DNA of 64,000 bases. Source: Monomorium pharaonis. Its lineage: Eukaryota; Arthropoda; Insecta; Hymenoptera; Formicidae. Numbering within the stretch: the stretch's first letter is position 1; every line of letters begins with the position of its first letter. Under the pieces are notes generated by a model that was not told where the DNA came from, made no database searches, and saw only the letters and a program-made list of their open reading frames with translations. Shown piece after piece: positions 11,791-25,280 of this stretch. The stretch spans positions 9,238,510 through 9,302,509 of the forward strand of contig NC_050468.1 of the NCBI RefSeq assembly GCF_013373865.1. Reading direction: 5' to 3'. A program made the translations under genes and the position numbers.

Positions 11791-12025
11791 TACTTTTAAA
11801 ATTTTTAAATTAATTAATTTGGTCTATCTGAGATGCCAGTTACACCAAATCCACGTGCGCAGACGTACACGCATATATACGTATGTTTTGTAACAAAAAA
11901 TTATTTTTTCATTAATTTAATCATCAGAACTATTGATAGAACGTCTCTAAATGATAGGACTCTATAGATTGTCTTCTATGTGGTCGTATATTCGAAATAC
12001 GGTGAGATGCTATTATGTGATTTTG

Positions 12026-12174
12026 GAAGTTAGCATCTCATTTATAAAATTTTAATTAAAATAGATAATTCAACGGAACTATTGTTGATACCTATCAAGA
12101 ACTGTAGAACTATGCTGGATGCAAGTAATTCTGCAGTATTTTTATGAGATGCTGAACTTTGAGATGCTAACTTC
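12026..12174. repeat. Inverted repeat, 15-bp perfect arms
   Basis: GAAGTTAGCATCTCA (12026-12040) is exactly inverted at 12160-12174, with a related TGAGATGCTGAACTT at about 12144-12158. Probably a degraded MITE. Confidence 0.45.
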
Positions 12175-12499
12175 ACACACGTTTAATCGGCATCGCGGAA
12201 AAGCGACAACAATACTTCGAGAGATGCGAGTATCGATGCCATGCCCTTTTTTAGAAAGGAAAGGATATCTTACTCTTTTAATTTAACATATTGTACTTTG
12301 TTTTATCTCTTTTATATCAAAATATATATTAATTACGGTTTTATAGAATATATAATATATACTATAATATTAACTCAAGAAAAAATTATGTAATTTATAC
12401 AAAATAAATTCTTATATTTACAAAATTATATAAAATTTAAAATTTAGCGATAATCATGTAAAATTTTATTATCAATATTTTTTATTACCATATTTTTTC

Positions 12500-12930
12500 C
12501 AGCAACGTATAAAAACATATTTTTATATAATCATATATGACAATGTTCAAAACTGGACACAGATATGATCTTATCTTTATGTATATAATCAGATTTGCCT
12601 ATATCTGATTATTAGATTTACATATGTACGATTAGTTACGAAAATATCTGAGCATATGTTATACTGTATGATCATCTATTATGTAATAATATTCAAAATT
12701 TGGCGTGATATGATCTTATCTTTGCATGATCATATTTGATCAGATCTGTTTTTATATGTAATAAGATTAAATTGTATGTGATCATATAAAAATATGATCA
12801 TATCGCGCCAAATTTCGGATATGATTATATATAAGCATATAAAATTGCATATGTTATCAAATCTTTTCATATATGTATAATTATGTATTATTTTATCTGA
12901 TTATATTATACCCATTTTTTCTCGGGTAAT
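12500..12930. repeat. AT-rich palindromic repeat (MITE-like)
   Basis: Several TATGATC-type palindromes occur here. A segment near 12690 (TTTGGCGTGATATGATC) is inverted near 12808 (GATCATATCGCGCCAAA). It looks like a small foldback element. I could not place exact ends. Confidence 0.4.
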
Positions 12931-13219
12931 TATCTTACTGAATATAAAAATTACGATTTAAAGTTTGTACAAATTAATCTGAAATTGTTCCTATACGTTT
13001 CTATCAAATATATGTTATGGAACAATAATCGTTTTTTATCGTTATCTTTATAATAAGAAATATTTTAAGGAGGGAACAATTTCGTAATTTCGCCGGACAT
13101 AACATTCTATCATTCTTTATCATATCCGAATTAAACGATTAAAACTTTATCTGAATATGGGTACTTTCCTATATAATCTTATCTGTTTATCTTACTGAAT
13201 AGAAAAATTACGATTTAGA

Positions 13220-14010
13220 GTCTATGTTCGCGACTCGGCGAAGAGTTCGTTAGTTAGCTCTACGGATGGAAGCAAGATGAAAGGACGCCGTGGAACAATG
13301 CTCAAATAAATAATACAACATTAATTTAGTGTGGAATGACACACGCAATACTCAGAACAAATTTGAGTTGTCGTACATTTAGGATCACAGATGGAAGATT
13401 ACATTATGCACACGTTTAAAGAATTCGCTTGAGAACTTGAAAGAGTTTATAAGTGTTGAGGAATTTTTAATCACTCACGCGATGCGATTTTATTAATTTA
13501 CCGGTTACCGGCTCGTGATGAGAGGTATTTGTATAGTTAGTCGTTATCACGTAGCGCCGGCGTGCGCGGTACGTCGTAAGTGTTGTAATGTTGATGTACT
13601 TAAGCAATCATAGATAACGAGTCTTTCCTTAGAACGATTGAGATATCCGTCGAGCAATCCAAATTCACAGCAAGAAGATCCCATTAACAAATTCGAGCAC
13701 AACTACTAATATAATTATTGGCGGTGCCATGTTTCTATTATTTTTATATTTACCCTTAACTTCTAGCTTTAACTCATGATAAGTTTTCATTTGTATAGTT
13801 AATATTAAGAATTAGATTGATATAATGAATTAGGTTATATAATGATACTTTTGTCATTGTAATTTTCATCTTGCGTTACACCTTTCTTGCGTTTTAGTTT
13901 GCTTTTCTGTCTTATAATGTTGTTTTCAAACCTTTGTTATAATACTTTGCCTTTTAGCCTATGCTTGGGCATAATTAACGTATCAATCAATCAATCAATC
14001 TTTCGTACTC
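13220..14010 (+). mobile_element. Possible retrotransposon (LINE-type) 3' end
   Basis: A stretch ending in a thymine-rich segment, CCTATGCTTGGGCATAATTA and a (TCAA)n tail at about 13984-14000. Short 3'-terminal repeats of this sort follow the 3'UTR of R1/jockey/I-type LINEs. No reverse transcriptase frame is visible, so this is tentative. Confidence 0.25.
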
Positions 14011-14014
14011 TGTC

Positions 14015-15526
<1,512 letters not shown>

Positions 15527-18500
15527 ATGGTGCGAAATAAGATACATCATTCGGAAATGTGTACTATGTATCTCTTAAAACCTGGGCAGACAATCGAAAA
15601 TACCAAAGTAAGTGTTATTTACACTCAAACGTTGAATTTATAGAGATCGAATTTTCCGTTGCATCTATTAATAAAAATTTAACCTGCAACACGTATTTGC
15701 AGGTGTCTGAAAGAACTCGGGCGTTAGTTGTGACGAAGGACACCTTTCAGCGTTTTGTGGATTATACTACGGAGGATGATAGAATAGCGGCACAGCAAGA
15801 AAAGAAAGCTGCAAAAATAGCAGCATTAAAAAAAGCGACTTATGAAAAAAGTAAAACATGGGACAGCACAATAGAAGTATGCTTAACGTATTCCCGATTC
15901 AATATATTTACGATAACAAATGCAAAGAATACTTTTTTTTCAAAGTATGAGTATCCATATATTTAAAAATAAAAAAAATATATTTTGAATTTTTGTCATC
16001 AGTATGCATTATAGAATTTAGACAAAAAATAGAAATTAATTTCTCTACAGATATATTTGCAGTGCATTTTTTGATTTGCAAAATTTTTTAGAAATTTTAT
16101 TTTATATACACTGAAAAAAAAGTAATATATTCAATAAGATATGTTATTGCGGCCTGCCAGTTACAGATATACTCAATACAATAATATATGCTATTGCAGT
16201 ATCAACATTGTACTTGCATTAATAGCAAATATTATTGTATCGAGTATTTTATGTAGTTGGCAACCCGCAATCACATATATTATTGGCTTCATTACTTTTT
16301 TTTTCTGTGTAGCAACGTCTGATAACAAGGTTGAAACAAAAATGGTTTGATATAGAATATTCAGGCGAGACGAAGGGAAGAATTATTGTCAAAAAGACAA
16401 AAAGCCGAAGAAGAGAGAAAAATGTTCGTAAAGGAAATGACAGAGAAAAGGTTGGCAGAACGTGCTGAAGTGGTGCAACAAGCAAGAAGATTGCTTGAGC
16501 AAAAGAGGCCTTTGTGTCGACAGATTAATCGCGCTCTCCTCGTCTCTGAGGTACTTTTTCACGAAAGGAATATTCATATAATTTCTAAGCCAGGTTCACT
16601 GTTAATTAAACACGAAATAATTTGTCACAATTTTTATTAGTGTCTCAGAGAGCTGGACGCTCAAGTGGCGTTTCAAAAGACTATTAGAGCAATGGATAAG
16701 GAGCATGATGTAAAATATGCTAATTCAATTAAGGCAGATGTTGCAAAATATAAGGAGCAAAAGAAACAAGAAACAGAAGAACAAGCACAGAAAATCAAGG
16801 ATTATAGAACTAAATTGAAGAAACAGTAAACATTAATTTAAATAAAAAGTTTGTTGTAAAAAAACGCGAGAGTATAATTTTAAATATTTGTAGCATTAAT
16901 AAAATATAGATATTAATATTAAAATATAAATTAAATTAATATTTATTATTTAAATAAATATTATTTGCATCAAATTAAAGAAAGGTATTTGTTTTTTTAT
17001 ATTATATCACGATATATATTATTAGTTTAATTATAAATCAGGATTGAAGAGAATGATCGGATCAATAAGCAGAAAGAAATGGAGGAATTCGAAACTGAAA
17101 AACAGGAGCAAAGAAATACGACACGTGATATGCAACTTATGAAAGAAAAAGAAATGCAAGACGTAAATATGATATTCGCTAAAACATCTTTTTATCTCAA
17201 AAAAATTAAAATGTGTATTCTATTTATAGATATTAAACAAAAAGAAAAAACTCCAGCAATTTTTCAAGGAAGCGATAGAGGAGAAGAAACGATTCGAACT
17301 AGAATTAAAGCAAAATGAAGAATTCGAAGATCGAGCGTTAGAAGTTACTCGAGAAGCTAAAGCCAAAATAGAGAAAATTCACAAATCATTAGCGTTAAAG
17401 GAAAAGGAAGAGAAAGCGCGACAAATGCAGATTAGAGGTTCGATTTTCATAAATTCTGCAAACAAAAATTTTATATACAAAACTCGCAAATAAAACAGAT
17501 TCAACTATTAACAAATTCTGTTTCAGCGGAGCAACATGTTTCAACTGAACAGATTTACGAGGCTAAAGAGCGAGAAATCTTGAAAAAAGCTGTCGAGGAA
17601 AAACAGGCAGCCGAGGTAGAAAAACGAAAAGCTCAAAAGGAACGAGAAGAGAAAATGCGTGTTCTCATGGAGGAATATAGGCTTCACGATGCAGCTATAA
17701 AGACCAAGCAAAGACAAGAGGAGAAGGATCTAAGAGCTTGGGAGATGATGCAGAGATTTAAAAGAGATGAGTATGACAAGCAGCTCGACTTGGAAGAACG
17801 CAAGCAACAGCGGCAACAAAAATTGAAATATGGAAACAAACTACGGAAAAAGACTAGACTTGTAAGAGATCAAGTTTCTTTTAATAAAATAATAACTAGA
17901 CATTTTTTAAAAATTACTTTTTTTACAATTATTTCTTTTTGTATGTGAATTATACCTGCACAGTTATGACATGTATATGCATTTTATATTTAAAATATAA
18001 TTTCATATATGGAATTTTCTATTTAAAATAAACTTTTTTTTCCTGCTTACGTTTTTTTACGTTTTTTCCTGCTTAAGTATGTGATATAAAATATATCGAT
18101 TAAAACAACTCATTTTTTAATAATTTGATATTGATCAGAACGAAAAACAAATCGAAAAAGAACGTGAAAAACAAGTTCTCGAAGTCGAAGCCACTAAAGC
18201 TGCAATCGAGAAAGCTAATCAAAGGATTTTGCTTTATGGCAACGAAGTTTTAGAAGAATCAAAAGGTGTGAGACCGCTTTATCCGATTGTCAAAGCTATA
18301 GAGGTACATTTAAACATTTGGACACAATATAAGAGTTTAAAATTAATAGACTCGTAAACCTATTATATAAGAATCATTTTTTATTGTAGGAGATTAAAAA
18401 AGAAATGGGGTTAATGCCGAACAAGAAGAAAGTCGAAAAAAGTCGTCGCTACACTTGTCCAAAACCTGTTGCGGTCGATCAAATATATTATTTGCAGTAA
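15527..18500 (+). CDS. CFAP210: Axonemal coiled-coil protein, CFAP210/CCDC173-like
   Basis: Nine exons join in frame: 15527-15607, 15703-15876, 16365-16550, 16641-16825, 17042-17162, 17230-17437, 17527-17861, 18139-18303, 18390-18500 (521 aa; the family is about 550). The ATG at 15527 starts MVRNKIHHSEM and reads straight through the first donor. Almost the whole protein is charged coiled coil (trichoplein-type). The N-terminal segment with TKDTFQRFVDYTT and the segment QINRALLVSE match the order of conserved blocks in CCDC173 (EEWKRI.., FHRALLLTEV). By family knowledge, CFAP210 is a microtubule inner protein of ciliary and flagellar doublets. In an insect, sperm and sensory neurons are the likely sites. 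CFAP45 was considered, but its C-terminus differs. AATAAA at 18513 leaves a 3'UTR of only tens of bases. Confidence 0.8.
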
Positions 18501-18512
18501 ACTGCCGTTTGC

Positions 18513-18518
18513 AATAAA
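18513..18518 (+). terminator. Poly(A) signal of the CFAP210-like gene
   Basis: AATAAA 13 nt beyond the TAA stop codon. Confidence 0.5.
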
Positions 18519-18519
18519 C

Positions 18520-19382
18520 AGCGTTAATTTGTAAGTCACTCGACCGCAATTACCAGACATCCGCCCGATCATTATATCGTTTATTTGGGACGCTACCCGA
18601 GTTATTTTCGCATCACACCGTCGAGTCTGGCACGTTTCGCCTCACGCAAAAATCGGTAGAAACAAAGTTTCCATGTCAAAACAAAATTTACCAGCAATTT
18701 ACGAACAAAGAATTCGGCGAGTTGTGAAAGTTCGAGTACTCTCACGGTTGTTTACTGCAGCGGGCACTCGTTATACATCATAATACATTACACTTCTTTC
18801 TCGAGCAATTAAATAAGCTGTCTGAAACAGGTTTCCTCGAAAACATGTTTCGTATCATGTGCACAAACAATTAACAAAACACATGAATTAACATAACATA
18901 TTACCGTACAACATTATTTCGGTAATGTAGCACATGCATTTAATGCAAACTATTTTCTCATACAAACAATTATAAAATATTCTTTTAATAGGCAATACTT
19001 GATATGTATCAAACACTTATATCAGAATAAATTAATCTAAAATAGCAAACATCTATGTTTTTTTTCCTTTTGTTTGAGTCAAATAATAAATGCAAATAAT
19101 AATCTAATAAAATCTAATTCATATAAAAATCGATTTATAAGAATCGATATTTAATCGATATTTTTCGCTACAAAGCGTGGCGTTTTAATAGGTTAAAAAT
19201 AAAATTTTGTAAAATGCAGTTTTACAAGATTTGACATTATAGACTCGCGCGTACTTACACATGTATCTCGACTTGGAAGATTTTACGCAAGTATTTTAGA
19301 TTACGGTGTGAGGAATAAGTCATTTAATTATCCAACTTATTCGTAAACATTTATCTCGTCGATACAACAAAACATATTAAAG
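18520..19382. other. Intergenic region and promoter of the first carrier
   Basis: 18.54-18.84 kb is moderately GC-rich, then AT-rich to the ATG at 19383. No ORF is supported. A short 5'UTR around 19250-19382 is likely for the carrier. Confidence 0.35.
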
Positions 19383-21014
19383 ATGTCAAAGAAAGATAAA
19401 GAAACGAAGGAAAAAAGGAAACCTATACCGCCAACGATAAATTTTTTGCTGGGTGGCCTTTCCGGGTAATTTCGTACAGCATTGAATTAAAATAGAGTTA
19501 ATCAATATTTTTTGTATCAAATTTCTTTAACACTAATATGTTTCAAATTCCATTTGTATGGCAGAATGGCGGGCACTTGCGTAGTCCATCCAATGGACGT
19601 GATCAAAAATAGGATGCAAGTGCACAAGGGAAGAGCATCGATCTTGAATATAATCGCCACCACATACAGCAAAGAGGGTATTACTTCGTTTTACAATGGC
19701 TTAACGGCCGGTCTCGTCAGACAGGCAACGTACACGACTGTACGACTGGGGAGTTATAATCAGATGCAAGATATTTGGAGGTAATTTGATACTATCCATA
19801 AAAAATAAATTAAAAAATTCAAAGGTACAATCAAGAATATTTTCAGATAGAGTAAAAGTAAAAAAAAATCTGAATGAAATCAGAACATCTCTTTAGACGT
19901 CTGATGACTCAACATGGTTGTGTTGACCAATAATCAAAACGACTAAAACAATTAAAATCACCATTTTTGGTTCTGTAGTTTCTAAAGAAGGGCTAATGAC
20001 ATTTCAGACAAAAATATACCGGCCATCCCAATTTCGCGATTCTGGCATTTATGGCTGGAACTGCAGGTGCCACGGGGGCTTTCGTTGGAACACCAGCCGA
20101 CGTTGCTCTCGTAAGAATGACAATAGATGGAAGATTACCAGTGGGTAATAATCAATTTTACACAAGATAATTAGCGCATTGATTTTTATCAATGTTAAAA
20201 AAACATTTTTTAGACTAAATCGCTAATGTTTTCAACGCTTAGAACAGCGAAGAAATTACAAAAATGTGTTTGACGCCTTCGTTAGAATTGTCAGAGAAGA
20301 AGGACTATTTACTCTCTGGAGGGGAACTGTAGCTACGATGGGAAGAGCTGTTGTCGTTAACGTTTCGCAACTGGCCACTTACAGTCAAGTGAAGCATGTA
20401 ATCGCGTCACGAAGTACGTTTAAAAAACCGTGTTCAATATATCTTACAATTATTTTCTTTATAATTATCTTAATAATTCAATTTCTTGATTACACGTCAA
20501 ATATATATGTATATTAAAAATATATAAAAGTTCGTAATAATTTATTTATATTGCTTTATAATATTCTAATATCTACATCTTTTGAATCTTTTTATTAATT
20601 GAAAAATTATTATTTTTATAGTGAACGTTAAAGAAGGTGTAGGCTTACACTTCGGTGCGTCGATGGTATCGGGATTCATCACTGCCTTCAACTCCATGCC
20701 TTTTGATATTGCTAAAACCAGGTTGTCCATTAAAATACTTTTAATATTTAAAATTTCTCTAAAATTAGTCCTCAAGTAAAACTAATCCTTAAACTAATTT
20801 AAAATTTTTATTTTTTCTTATCTGTAGAATCCAAAACATGAAGATTGATAAACCTCCGGGCATGATCTCGATTATGATGTCAATTGCGAAAAACGAGGGA
20901 ATAAGGTTTCTTTGGAAAGGTTTCTGGCCAACTTACTGTAGGATTGGTCCGCACACGGTACTGACTCTCGTTATCAATGAGCAACTGATGCGTTTATATA
21001 GAATATATTTTTAG
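19383..21014 (+). CDS. SLC25A11-like: Mitochondrial 2-oxoglutarate/malate carrier paralogue 1
   Basis: Six exons: 19383-19465, 19565-19780, 20008-20144, 20243-20413, 20622-20721, 20828-21014 (297 aa, typical for SLC25 carriers). All junctions are GT/AG and phases match. Three repeats each carry the carrier signature PxDxxxxR: HPMDVIKNRM, TPADVALVRM and MPFDIAKTR. The segments GGLSGMAG, DGRLP and QRRNYKNVFDAF match the oxoglutarate carrier subgroup. From the family, it sits in the inner mitochondrial membrane with six helices and exchanges 2-oxoglutarate for malate. Substrate choice of this paralogue is inferred. AATAAA lies at 21021-21026. It converges on a sister gene 230 bp away. Confidence 0.92.
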
Positions 21015-21245
21015 TGATAAAATAAATTGTTTGATTTAAATAAAAATCGTATTTTTACGTATAACAACACACGCTCATCGTAATAATGTCAAGATTTTGG
21101 ATAAATAATTTTATAATATACTCTAAAATAATATTCTCAGTTATTTAAATTAAACAATTACAACATTTTAACTTTATATTTTATTCCAAATATATCCAAA
21201 TGCAATTAGAAGAAAATAATTAATATTGACAAAAAATAAGCTACA

Positions 21246-23515
21246 TTACGACACCGGAAAAAATTTCAAGTACATTCGATGAAGTTGATCAACGCACATC
21301 ATAGTAATTACGGTATTTGGCGCAGCTCTGGAATAATAAGGAAGAAAACCGCGCCACAGCGATATTATGCTTTCCGTTTTAGCAATTTTAATAATCATAG
21401 CTATAACACCAGGTGGTTTCGTAGGTTGTCTCCAATTTTGAATCCTACAAAAAGTGCACATTTAAAGACCTTAATTATTTCGTCTTTAATATATGTCGCC
21501 GTTCTTTTACCTAGTTTTAGCTACGTCCACCGGAATCGAAGCAAAACATGTAATTATGCTGGACATCATGGCAGCGGTAAATTGCAGTGGTATATCGTTT
21601 TGGATATACCCTGTCATATTAAAAAAGTTTATTAAAAATCGTAATTAAAATTACTTAAATGATATTAGACTTAATTATTGATTATAATTTTTCTCTATTA
21701 TAATTTTATTAACTATTTATTCTCATATATAAATTTTTATATTTATTACATTTTTCTCTATGTAAAACTATATACATGGGTCGCATAAATTAACATTGCA
21801 AACTTAAACAACCTGTGTCTCGCAGCAACATCTTCGCTCTCGTGTATGTACCTAACTGCGCTCCATTTACGATCGCTGCCCTACCCATCGTTGGTATTGC
21901 TCCTCTCCATAATCCGGAGAATCCCTCGCTTTTCCATACATTAAATATGCCGCTAATGGCGTTCCTATAATTTCTTCGGTTTTCTAGGCATTAATTTCTC
22001 ATGTCAAATATGCAACACGTTTACAAGGTTTGTATTTTTTTACCATCCTAAATTATTCTAAGAAAGAAATATGTGCCAAAAGAAATAAGAATACCTGGTG
22101 GCAGATTCTCATCAGCCACCATGCGAATCAATATCAAATCCGTAGGAGTACCGATAAATGAGCCAATTACGCCAGCAGTCATCCCGAGACTAATCATCGT
22201 AACGTAATTTAAATAGCCAAATTGTTGTCTAAAAAAATAGAATTTGAATAAGCAATTTTTATAATATACACACAAAAAAATTTATTTTTATACTAAGAAA
22301 AATATGTACTTAAATTAAATAAATATCACTTATTTGAAATACTTCGTAAGTTTATATAATGTATTAGCAAATCTAACGTACGTTTTCATCATAAATAATC
22401 AATTTATTCAAAATATATTCTATAATTTAATACTTCAATTAAAAATATTAAGTTAAAATAAACATTTGACTTACTTATTATTTTGACTTTTAAAAATTTA
22501 TTTTTATAATATTCTTCAAGACAGTACAAATTCTTTTTTCAAGTATATGATAATAGGGTTTTCTAAAATTTGTGATAAGCATATTTTAAAATTATTAGCA
22601 AAAAAAACATTCTTTATTTAAGATAATCATTATTTATAAGAAAAAAAAATTGCGTAAACAGTTTTTTTGCAGTAAATATTTTTTTATGTGTATATAAGTA
22701 TAAAAATGTTCTTTATCACGTATCAAATGTCAATTATTCAGTAATAAATAAATTTTTAAAGCAACAAATCTTAGAATGTGTATAATTGGGTGTTATGGTT
22801 TCGGTTTTCTCTTGTATGTTTATATATCCGCAACTTTAAGTTCGTCACAAGTAACAAATTCATTCGAAATATATTCTGTATCTTAATAATTTAGTACTTG
22901 AATTAAGAATATAAAGTTAAAGTAAAAAAATTAATTTACTTGTTACTTTGACTTTTCTTCAAATCAATTTTATAATATTTTAATTATATAATATTTTTTA
23001 TTATTCTATAATATCAAATATTTTTTGTATGTATAGACACTATACACACAAAATTAAGATAATTTAACTTAGGCGGATTAAAATTAATTTTTAAACGTAA
23101 TGACTGACATTACTCCCCGATATCCAGCAACGTCGTGTAGATCCCAAGCCTGCTAGTGGTATAGGTCAACTGACGAAGAAGAGCCGCGCTCAGCCCCGAA
23201 TAAAAACCGCAAACTCCGCTCGAATTAAGTGTGCGGAATGCTGCATCACGTAAAGTATCACGCGATACTTGCATGCGTATCTTAAGAACATCCATAGGAT
23301 GCGTTGCGATCTGAGCTATCACTCTGTCGTTAGCAGAATAGAATTGTCGTGAATTTTAAATCAAACTACTTTTTAAATATTTGCGTCTCTCTTTAAAAAT
23401 AATAACGCTTTTACTTGTAAACAACCGTAAAATAAATTCTTTTTTACCCTGACATGCCACCTGTCACAAAGTTGACAAATTTCGGCACCTTGGCGTCTTG
23501 AGTCGACGCTGACAT
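21246..23515 (-). CDS. SLC25A11-like: Mitochondrial 2-oxoglutarate/malate carrier paralogue 2
   Basis: Six minus-strand exons in order: 23515-23448, 23323-23114, 22228-22095, 21983-21813, 21610-21511, 21444-21246 (293 aa). The start is MSASTQDAKVPKFVNFVTGG. Signatures are HPMDVLKIRM, TPTDLILIRM and IPVDVAKTR. The exon 3-4 join reads DENLPP-ENRRNYRNA, the counterpart of DGRLP-EQRRNYKN in paralogue 1. Intron phases (2,2,1,1,2) equal those of paralogue 1, and exons 4 and 5 have identical lengths (171 and 100 bp), so the two arose by duplication. It appears intact. Substrate is inferred: residues differ in repeat 2 (TDLILI against ADVALV). A minus-strand AATAAA lies at 21185-21180. Confidence 0.92.
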
Positions 23516-24100
23516 TGATATAATCTCTTTTTCTCATGCTAATCTCAATGTCTTACAAACATTGTTTTGTTATTTTAAAATCTCGATAAAATCAGCAATT
23601 TTTAACCTATTACTTCATTTTCGTATGTCTCCTGAATATAGTAGTATATATTATATTGTTTAAAAATTCTAATTGATTTGTTATTATCGCAATATTTTAG
23701 TAAGCGCTTAATAAATATTCTTTCAAATATTCTGTAATAGTACAATACATAAAATTTTTTTTTTCGATAAACATTTTAACAGTTATTAATAAACATTTAA
23801 TAATAAATGAAACATTTAATAATAATTAATAAAAACTTAATAAATTTTAAATTAAATAATAGCTTGTAGGATGCTACTATATACAATTTTTCTTGCATAA
23901 GTATATTTTTGCAAGAAATAACAACTTTACTCACCAGCCACGGTGCTGCTTCATTCACCTAAAAGATGTTTTGCATCAGCATTGTTGAAATAATGATGAA
24001 TATCTTAAATAAGCACTGTATTATATAACAAACATTAAATACACTGCTATAAATACTATTACACGCACCCATATGGACAGATAGATGTCTTTTAGATTTC
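23516..24100. other. Upstream region of carrier paralogue 2
   Basis: AT-rich. The 5'UTR and promoter of the minus-strand carrier should lie here, but no TATA box or untranslated exon is clear. Confidence 0.3.
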
Positions 24101-24102
24101 TA

Positions 24103-24209
24103 AAAGATATCTTGCGATTTCTTGCAATATCTTGCATTTTTTATGAAAAGTTCTTTGATATCTTTTCGTAAAAAATGCAAGATATTACAAGAAATTGCAA
24201 GATATCTTT
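24103..24209. repeat. Near-perfect 48-bp-arm palindrome
   Basis: Arm 24103-24150 (starts AAAGATATCTTGC) is inverted at 24162-24209 with few mismatches. The spacer is 11 bp. Each arm also contains an internal repeat of CAAGATATT-type words. It would form a stable hairpin and is probably a MITE core. Confidence 0.8.
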
Positions 24210-24252
24210 GATATATTTGAAATGCTATCGTATTCTTTACGCAACGTACACT

Positions 24253-24400
24253 CGCAAATAGTAACGTCTGACTACACTAACTGCGCTAATTCAGAGTGTG
24301 TCTTTTTTTCCAATACGAAAACATGTGGAAAGAGAAAGATACACTTAGAAACCTCTCGGAATTAGTGTAGTTAGTGTAGCCAGGCATTTCTGTTCGCATA
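24253..24400. repeat. MITE-like inverted repeat
   Basis: TGACTACACTAACTGCGCTA (from 24269) has its diverged inverse TAGTGTAGTTAGTGTAGCCA (to 24382). Outer arms CGCAAATAG../..CTGTTCGCA extend the pairing to about 45 bp. Confidence 0.5.
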
Positions 24401-25280
24401 TACATATACTATGTAGCAAACAGTAATTTTTTCTCAAAAAACCAATTTTTTGAAAGAAATCTGGTTTTTTCTGGTTTTTTTCCAGCGATTTAAAAAAAGC
24501 GGCTTTTTTAAAACTATATTAATAAAGTAATCACTACAAACACTCGTCAAAATTAAATACATTGCATACTCTATGTATTATTTATATCGCACAGCCTTCC
24601 TCCCCCTCTCACACACTTTCTTTCGTAATATTTTTTATTAAAGTACTTCTCTTTTTTGGGGAGGAATCCTGTTCTGAATTAAAGGAAATTGCGGTTCGCG
24701 GAGATTTTCCAGCTGGCAACGGGGCCGGGAGCGGGATATCGCTCCCCTTTAAAAGAAAAGGATGTTTTCAAAACGCTTTTTTTATCGCGAGTCCCTCGAT
24801 CAACGTAGGCGACGAAGCGTCGCTTGATTCTTTTATTATTTTATTTATTCTTTTCTTTGTTTGACCAGCATTGAATTGACGTCGTGTGATTTAATCACGT
24901 TACGTATTTTCGGTGTATATATGAATTTGGTGACTGAAGGCTGAATCAGTCTTTCATCTTTCCACACGTTAAATTCTCAACCGACTGCTGTAGTGAATAA
25001 TCTTGTGGACGTTCCACCGTCCTGAACGAGAGGCCACGCGAAGACGCCCTTCTCTCTTTATTTCTATCTATCGCACAAGGATCAGACGACTTTTCGTATA
25101 GTTGAAGTAGCCGTACGGAACACTTGAGGCCTGCGAAACGCAGGAGACAAAATTTTCGGGTGCCGCCTTTGAAGATCAAGACTCATACCCTCTTTGAGAT
25201 TACGAATGTAATCATGATTTCGTACGAATTTAATGGTTAATATAATTATAATTATATTTTTTACAGAATTTTAATTAAAA
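24401..25280 (+). promoter_or_regulatory. Probable promoter and 5'UTR of the OB-fold-like gene
   Basis: GC content rises from about 24.67 to 25.18 kb. An acceptor (TTTTTTACAG) just before the ATG at 25281 implies at least one upstream untranslated exon, perhaps around 24.94-25.2 kb. I could not fix its donor. Confidence 0.35.

Noticed and set aside
15527..18500. CFAP45 or CFAP53 as identity of the coiled-coil gene
   Set aside because: The QINRALLVSE block and exon order fit CFAP210/CCDC173 better, and the C-terminus lacks the CFAP45 ending; low-complexity coiled coil leaves some doubt.
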